Of a stretch of DNA of 64,000 bases, positions 59,548-64,000 are shown one piece after another. The stretch is taken from contig WNWL01000009.1 of NCBI GenBank assembly GCA_009733745.1, positions 1 through 64,000 on the forward strand, written 5' to 3'. Positions within the stretch are counted from its first letter, which is position 1; each line of letters opens with the position of its first letter. A model generated the notes under the pieces. That model saw only the letters and a list, made by a program, of their open reading frames with translations. It ran no database searches and had not been told where the DNA came from. A program made the translations under genes and the position numbers. This DNA comes from Oceanobacillus sp. HTM 045 (GTDB lineage Bacteria; Pseudomonadota; Alphaproteobacteria; Rhodobacterales; Rhodobacteraceae).

Positions 59548-60899
59548 CCGATCCGCCGCTCGACGTGATCCGCAACTGCTTCGAGGGTGTCGTGCCCGCG
59601 GTGCTCGCGACCTGCGACGGTGACGGGATGCCGAACGTCTCGCTCGTCTCGCAGGTGCACTATGTCGACTGCGCGCGCGTGGCGCTGAGCTACCAGTTCT
59701 TCAACAAGACCCGCCGGAACATTCTCACCAACGGGCTGGCTTCCGTCTCGGTGATGGATCCGGAGAGTGTCACCGACTACCGGCTTGACCTTGCCTACGA
59801 GGAGACACGGTCGGACGGGCCGTTGTTCGAGAGCATGAAGGCGAAGCTCGCTGGCATCGCGTCGCACAGCGGGATGGAAGGAGTGTTCCAGCTTCTCGGG
59901 GCAGACATCTTCCGAGTCACGGCGGTTTCCGTGGCCTCCGGCCCCTACGTCGTCCCGCCGAACGCACCGCGGAACCTGCTCTCCGCGGTGCGCCGTAGCT
60001 GGACGGAGCTGGGTGAGGCGCGCGAACTCGGTGCGTTGCTTGACCGTGCGCTCGGATGCCTCGGCCGCCATTTCGGTATCACGCACGCGATGGTCCTGAT
60101 GCGCGATTCCGTGGCTGACCGGCTCTACACCGTGGCGTCCACGGGTTACGCGCGATCCGGCATCGGCTCGGAGATCGCGCTGGGCGACGGCGTGATCGGC
60201 GTCGCGGCGCGGGAGGGCGTGCCGATCCGCATCGGGCACATGACGTCGGAGTACAGCTACGGCGCGGCACTGCGCGACCAGGCCCGCGATCTCGGGCTCG
60301 GGGCCGGCGACGACACACGCATTCCCTATCCTGGTCTTGCCGCGCCCGAGAGCCAGATCGCCCTGCCGATCATTGTCGGTGGGGCTACCGCCGGGGTGCT
60401 CTTTGCCGAAAGCCCGGAGCCGATGCGGTTCCGCTACGACGACGAGGACGCGCTCGCGCTGATCGCCGCACGGTTGGGAGAACTGATGGCGGCCGGCCTC
60501 GACGGGGTGGAGGCGGAGAGCAGCCCGCACCCGGCGAAGGTTCCCGCCGGGCGGGCAGTCCATGTGCGCCACTACGGTGCCGACAACAGCGTATTCATCG
60601 ACCACGATTACCTGATCAAGGGCGTGGCCGGGGCCATCTTCTGGAAGCTGGTCTCGGAGTTCGACCGGACGGGGCGGACCGAGTTCACCAATCGCGAGCT
60701 CAGGCTTGACCCGGCCCTGCGCCTGCCCGAGTTCGCGGAGAACCTGGAGGCGCGCCTCGTGCTGCTCCAGCGGCGCCTTTGCGAGCGCGAGTGCCCGGTA
60801 CGGATCGAGAAGGCCGGGCGGGGCAGGCTGCGGCTCTGCGTCCCCGGACCGCTGACGCTCGAGGATGTGCCGGCCGACACCGGGAAGCTGACCGCTTAG
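59544..60899 (+). CDS. Three-part PPOX-GAF-C-terminal-domain protein
   Basis: 451-residue protein with a split-barrel PPOX domain (residues ~5-145; P-A-V-L-A-T-C-D-G-D-G-M-P-N-V-S-L, F-F-N-K-T-R-R-N), a GAF domain (~165-315; L-G-D-G-V-I-G-V-A-A-R-E-G, I-A-L-P-I-I-V-G-G) and a ~110-residue C-terminal domain (F-I-D-H-D-Y-L-I-K-G-V-A-G-A-I-F-W-K-L onward) that looks like a winged-helix or adenylate-cyclase-associated module. Such fusions suggest a flavin- or redox-sensing regulator rather than a metabolic oxidase. Overlaps the preceding PPOX gene by 4 bp. Confidence 0.75.
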   Translation: MTDPPLDVIRNCFEGVVPAVLATCDGDGMPNVSLVSQVHYVDCARVALSYQFFNKTRRNILTNGLASVSVMDPESVTDYRLDLAYEETRSDGPLFESMKAKLAGIASHSGMEGVFQLLGADIFRVTAVSVASGPYVVPPNAPRNLLSAVRRSWTELGEARELGALLDRALGCLGRHFGITHAMVLMRDSVADRLYTVASTGYARSGIGSEIALGDGVIGVAAREGVPIRIGHMTSEYSYGAALRDQARDLGLGAGDDTRIPYPGLAAPESQIALPIIVGGATAGVLFAESPEPMRFRYDDEDALALIAARLGELMAAGLDGVEAESSPHPAKVPAGRAVHVRHYGADNSVFIDHDYLIKGVAGAIFWKLVSEFDRTGRTEFTNRELRLDPALRLPEFAENLEARLVLLQRRLCERECPVRIEKAGRGRLRLCVPGPLTLEDVPADTGKLTA

Positions 60900-61303
60900 C
60901 AAAATTTTAGCATTCGGTGCAGGAAGTCTTAACGAGCGATTCGCGCCTGCTCGCCGTATCTCCGCAGCCCATGAAATCGGACGGATTTGCCGGTTTCCCC
61001 TCCCGTACAGCCCCACGGGGCGCGGGCAGCAGAAGCGACGAGTGCATCCATGAGTACCATCTTCACGGGCGGCGCGTGCCGCCTGACTGGCGCCCGCGTG
61101 GCGGTAACCACGCATTGCAACCGCATCGGCGGACCCACGCGGCCCGGCGACCGGCGCCTGCGCCATCGCTGGGTCCGCGTCGCGCCGCACGCCGGGCATC
61201 TCTCGCGAGCCATCGCTGAATAACCCCCACGGGCCGCACCGCCGTTGGGCGGCAGGCGATATCCGCGCTACCGCGCATTGCAGCGAGATTTTCGGGGAAA
61301 CCC
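60900..61303 (+). other. 404-bp gap before cytochrome genes
   Basis: No convincing gene. The only candidate is a 57-codon frame at 61050-61223 (MSTIFTGGACRL...), Arg-rich after residue 25, whose first 23 residues vaguely recall the start of GFA/formaldehyde-activating proteins but lack the Cys pairs; I do not call it. Near the left end, AAAATTTT (60901-60908) is an AT-rich palindrome. A GGGGA ribosome site precedes the gene at 61304. Confidence 0.5.
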
Positions 61304-62422
61304 ATGTCGCAGTTTCATGTTCGTGACATCGCAGGCCGTCTTGGCCGGGTCGCCGTGACGGCCCTGGCGCTGATTGCCGGGGTCGGGGCGTTGGTCATTT
61401 CGCTCGCTCCGCAGCGCCTCAACGCGGACGGCATGCCGAAGGCTGCCGTCTACGCCGCGCCCGAGGATCTGGCGGCTACCGGCCTCTACAGCGACCCGGA
61501 TTCCCTGACGGTCGACCCCGCGCATATCGCCTTCGCGCCGCAATACCCGCTCTGGACCGACGGGGCGGAGAAACGCCGGTGGATCTCGCTGCCGCCCGGC
61601 AGCGCGGTGGACGCCTCCGACCCGGATGTCTGGGAGTTCCCGGTCGGCACGCGGCTCTGGAAGGAGTTCGCCTTCGACGGGAAGCCGGTCGAGACCCGCT
61701 ACATGGAGCGGCTCGCGGACGGGACCTGGATGTTCGCGACCTATGCCTGGAGCGAGGACGGGCGGAGCGCGGAGCTTGTCGGCGAGAGGGGGCGGATGAA
61801 CGCCTATCCGCTCGGTGGCGGCGCGGCGCACGCGATCCCCGGCGCGAATGACTGCCGGATCTGCCACATGTCCGCGCCATCGCCGGTGCTCGGCTTCGCC
61901 GCGCGGCAGCTTGCGAGCGACACGGCGGAGGAGACGGCCGGCGGGAAGCGGAACTCCGTGCTTGCGGCGCTCGTCGCCGAGGGCGTGATTGCCGGTCTGG
62001 ACCCTGCTGTCGTCGCGGCGGCCCCGCCGGGAAGCTCGGCGCTGGAGACCGCCGCGCTCGGCTTTCTGCACGGCAACTGCAGCCATTGCCACAACGCGCA
62101 GGGCCCGCTGGCGAAGCTCGGCCTCGACCTGCGCCAGACGGTGGCGGACCCGCATGCGGCGGCTCTGGCGAGCACGGTGGGGGTTCCGCTGAAGTCGCCG
62201 CCGCCGGGCCTCGCTGCCGGGACCACGCTCCGCATCGCGCCCGGCCAGCCGGGCCTCAGCGCCATTCCGCAGCGCATGGCCTCGCGTTGGCCGGTTCTGC
62301 AGATGCCCCCCCTCGGCACCGCGCTTGCGGATGCCGAGGCCGTCGACCTCATCAACCGCTGGATCGCCGAGATGGAGACCGCCTCCGGACCGGACCGGCC
62401 CCTTGAAGGAAGCAAGAAATGA
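61304..62422 (+). CDS. Diheme c-type cytochrome-like protein (SO_2930-like)
   Basis: 372-residue exported protein with an N-terminal membrane/signal segment (R-V-A-V-T-A-L-A-L-I-A-G-V-G-A-L-V-I). Two haem c sites: C-R-I-C-H (about residue 186) and C-S-H-C-H (about residue 263). The layout (a large N-terminal domain, then two widely spaced CxxCH motifs) resembles the SO_2930 family of diheme cytochromes of unknown role. Overlaps the next cytochrome gene by four bases (ATGA at 62419), so the two probably work together in periplasmic electron transfer. Confidence 0.82.
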   Translation: MSQFHVRDIAGRLGRVAVTALALIAGVGALVISLAPQRLNADGMPKAAVYAAPEDLAATGLYSDPDSLTVDPAHIAFAPQYPLWTDGAEKRRWISLPPGSAVDASDPDVWEFPVGTRLWKEFAFDGKPVETRYMERLADGTWMFATYAWSEDGRSAELVGERGRMNAYPLGGGAAHAIPGANDCRICHMSAPSPVLGFAARQLASDTAEETAGGKRNSVLAALVAEGVIAGLDPAVVAAAPPGSSALETAALGFLHGNCSHCHNAQGPLAKLGLDLRQTVADPHAAALASTVGVPLKSPPPGLAAGTTLRIAPGQPGLSAIPQRMASRWPVLQMPPLGTALADAEAVDLINRWIAEMETASGPDRPLEGSKK

Positions 62423-62973
62423 AAACCACCTGCCTTACCGCTCTCGCCCTCCTCGCCGCCTTTCCGGGCGGTGCGCTGGCCGAGACCGCCTTCCCGCCCG
62501 AGAAGGTGGCGCGCGGCGAGTATCTCGTGAAAACATCCGCCTGCCATGACTGCCACACGCCGTTCAAGATGGGCGAGAGCGGCCCCGAGTGGGACATGGA
62601 GCGGATGCTTTCCGGCCACCCGGAGAGCGAGGTCATCACCGAGGGCGCGGCGCTCTCCGGGCCGTGGGCGGCGGCGTCCTCCTACACCAACACGGCGTGG
62701 TCGGGCCCGTGGGGCGTGAGCTTCACCGCCAACCTGACGCCGGATCCGGAGACCGGTGTGCTGCGCGACTACACCGAGGAGCAGTTCGTCCTCGCGATGC
62801 GGACCGGGCGGCATCTCGGACAGGGCCGGCCGATCCTGCCGCCGATGCCCTGGCCGGTCTACGGCCAGATGACGGACGAGGATCTCGGCGCGATCTACGC
62901 CTACCTGCGGCAGATCCCGCCGGTTCGCAACAAGGTGCCCGAGCCGCTCCCGCCCGCGGCCCCGGCCAATTGA
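62419..62973 (+). CDS. Class I c-type cytochrome
   Basis: 184-residue periplasmic cytochrome c: signal peptide residues 1-21 (A-L-A-L-L-A-A-F-P-G-G-A-L-A), one haem site C-H-D-C-H (residues ~42-46), and a likely Met axial ligand in P-P-M-P-W-P. Translationally coupled to the preceding diheme protein. Electron donor unknown. Confidence 0.88.
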   Translation: MKTTCLTALALLAAFPGGALAETAFPPEKVARGEYLVKTSACHDCHTPFKMGESGPEWDMERMLSGHPESEVITEGAALSGPWAAASSYTNTAWSGPWGVSFTANLTPDPETGVLRDYTEEQFVLAMRTGRHLGQGRPILPPMPWPVYGQMTDEDLGAIYAYLRQIPPVRNKVPEPLPPAAPAN

Positions 62974-62979
62974 CTCATC

Positions 62980-63014
62980 GCCGCCGCGCCTGCCCTGCCG
63001 GGGGGTGCGGCGGC
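62980..63014. terminator. Stem-loop between cytochrome and LacI genes
   Basis: GCCGCCGC (62980-62987) and GCGGCGGC (63007-63014) are 8-bp complements with a 19-nt loop, 6 bp past the cytochrome stop codon; ACACTTTG follows. Convergent with the LacI-type gene. Weak to moderate terminator candidate. Confidence 0.4.
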
Positions 63015-63120
63015 ACACTTTGTCTCGCACCGGGAACTGCGAAGTATCCCTTCCATGGTTGTTCCTTCGGAATGCACGGCGCCATGCAGATCGGCGTGTC
63101 CACACGCCCATTATTAAGGC

Positions 63121-64000
63121 TCACACCGGCTTGCCGCGGATGACCAGTTCCGCCTCGAAGGATTTCGTGGTTGCATCTTCCGTAGTCACGTTACTCCAAT
63201 TTCTGAGGAAACCGAGTGCCTGGCGGGCGAGGCTCTCGACCGGTACGCCAATCGTGGACACGCCCCCCGAAATCCAGCTGTAGAAGGACGGGTCGCCGTA
63301 GCCGATGAAGTGGAGCGGTCGGCGCGGGCCGAGCCCGCGGTCCATCAGCGTGCTCAGGACGCCGTTGGAAATCTCGAACCCGCCGCAGATCAGCGCATCC
63401 GCGCTGTCGAGGTCGGCGATTTCGGCGGCTGCATGCCGGCCCGTCTCGAAGGTCGGCGGCCCGGTCCGGATCGGGCTCGCCTCCGCCGCGATTCCGGCCG
63501 TCTCCAGACCTGCCCGGAAGGCTTCGAGGCGTTCGCGGCCGGACGATAGTGCCGGGTCGCCGCCGATATATGCGATCTTGCGCTTCCCCATGCCCGCCAG
63601 GTGAAGGACTGCCTCTACGATCGCGCCGCGATCCGCCACCAGGACAGAAGCCGCGGCAACGTCGACGGGGTGCTGACGGATCAGTTGGATCACCTTCATG
63701 GACCCGAAGTCCCGGGCGGACGACGCTGTCGCGCCCGGCGCGGGAACCATCACGACTGCCTCGGCCTGCACCTCGCGGAGACGGCCGAGGGACCGCTTTT
63801 CGACAGAGGCGTCGTCATTGGTCAGGTGGATGATCAGGTGATAGCCGCCGGCTTCGCAGGCGACGGCCAGCGTGTTGGCGAAGCGTGCGTAGAACTCGTT
63901 GACTATGTTCGGGAGCAGGAGGCCGACGATCCGCGTTCCATCGCCACGCATTGCCGATGCCGCCGCGCTTTTGGTGTAGCCGAGCTCAGCGGCGCGCTTC
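63121..64000 (-). CDS. LacI-family transcriptional regulator, 5' end beyond window
   Basis: Partial gene: reading continues in frame to the window edge with K-R-A-A-E-L-G-Y-T-K-S-A-A-A-S-A before the first internal Met, which is the end of the LacI helix-turn-helix/hinge region (compare R-A-x-x-x-L-G-Y). The visible ~290 residues hold the effector domain (T-R-I-V-G-L-L-L-P-N-I-V-N-E-F-Y onward). Start codon and most of the DNA-binding helices lie to the right of 64000. Effector unknown. Its regulated genes are probably outside the window. Confidence 0.88.
   Translation of the reverse strand, partial: KRAAELGYTKSAAASAMRGDGTRIVGLLLPNIVNEFYARFANTLAVACEAGGYHLIIHLTNDDASVEKRSLGRLREVQAEAVVMVPAPGATASSARDFGSMKVIQLIRQHPVDVAAASVLVADRGAIVEAVLHLAGMGKRKIAYIGGDPALSSGRERLEAFRAGLETAGIAAEASPIRTGPPTFETGRHAAAEIADLDSADALICGGFEISNGVLSTLMDRGLGPRRPLHFIGYGDPSFYSWISGGVSTIGVPVESLARQALGFLRNWSNVTTEDATTKSFEAELVIRGKPV

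Noticed and set aside
61050-61223. Small 57-codon frame MSTIFTGGACRL before the diheme gene
   Set aside because: Only a faint resemblance to the GFA N terminus, no conserved Cys pairs, no clear ribosome site, Arg-rich remainder.

Overview
The window is very GC-rich, densely packed DNA with short gaps and many 1-4 bp start/stop overlaps. The gene content (smo/mtlK polyol operon order, several tripartite tricarboxylate transporter genes, long PstC/PstA permeases, an alphaproteobacterial-looking arsenite oxidase, Rieske and dimethylglycine-dehydrogenase-like demethylation genes) points to an alphaproteobacterium, most likely in the Rhodobacterales. This is inferred from family knowledge; there is no rRNA or housekeeping marker in the window to confirm it.

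Layout. 0-5.7 kb: two LysR-controlled redox modules (LysR / DUF1330, luciferase-like oxidoreductase, SDR; then LysR / antibiotic-biosynthesis-type monooxygenase, nitroreductase). 5.4-11.0 kb: a tripartite tricarboxylate transporter (tctC-tctB-tctA) translationally coupled to a small monooxygenase, diverging from an isocitrate/isopropylmalate-type dehydrogenase and a GntR regulator. 11.1-19.5 kb: an arsenic island with an ArsR-ArsC fusion, pstA-pstC-pstS (no pstB), and divergent aioB-aioA arsenite oxidase. 19.6-26.5 kb: a probable N-methylated amino acid/betaine degradation cluster (aminotransferase, enolase-superfamily enzyme, 810-residue FAD/GcvT demethylating dehydrogenase; divergent RpiR regulator and Rieske oxygenase). 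26.7-32.8 kb: a two-subunit molybdenum hydroxylase, a cupredoxin/DUF4142 pair, and an AraC / small membrane protein / AhpD-like group. 32.9-39.4 kb: a HlyD-RbbA-permease export system followed by arsH and a divergent arsR. 39.5-50.1 kb: HAD phosphatase, SorC regulator and the polyol operon smoE-F-G-K-S, mtlK, xylB, plus a convergent fructokinase-like kinase. 50.2-56.1 kb: a second tctCBA operon with a DapA-like aldolase, Gfo/Idh oxidoreductase and GntR regulator. 56.2-64 kb: a Na+/H+ antiporter with a cyclic-nucleotide-binding tail, a flavin-binding-type protein overlapping a three-part PPOX-GAF protein, two c-type cytochromes, and the 3' part of a LacI-type regulator cut by the window edge.

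How it fits together. Two arsenic-related loci sit 20 kb apart: one would oxidise arsenite to arsenate in the periplasm and handle phosphate/arsenate through a Pst-like system; the other carries arsH/arsR with an export pump. Around them are catabolic operons, each with its own binding-protein-dependent uptake system, enzymes and regulator. Four binding-protein genes are each followed by a strong stem-loop, which probably sets a high ratio of binding protein to permease. The most unusual local signals are a hairpin that would bury both the ribosome binding site and the TTG start of a monooxygenase gene (4197-4242), an ArsC domain lacking a resolving cysteine, a likely lost stop codon between two overlapping catabolic genes (20866-20868), and short tandem repeats in the gaps around the export pump (13 bp x 7 and 15 bp x 4).
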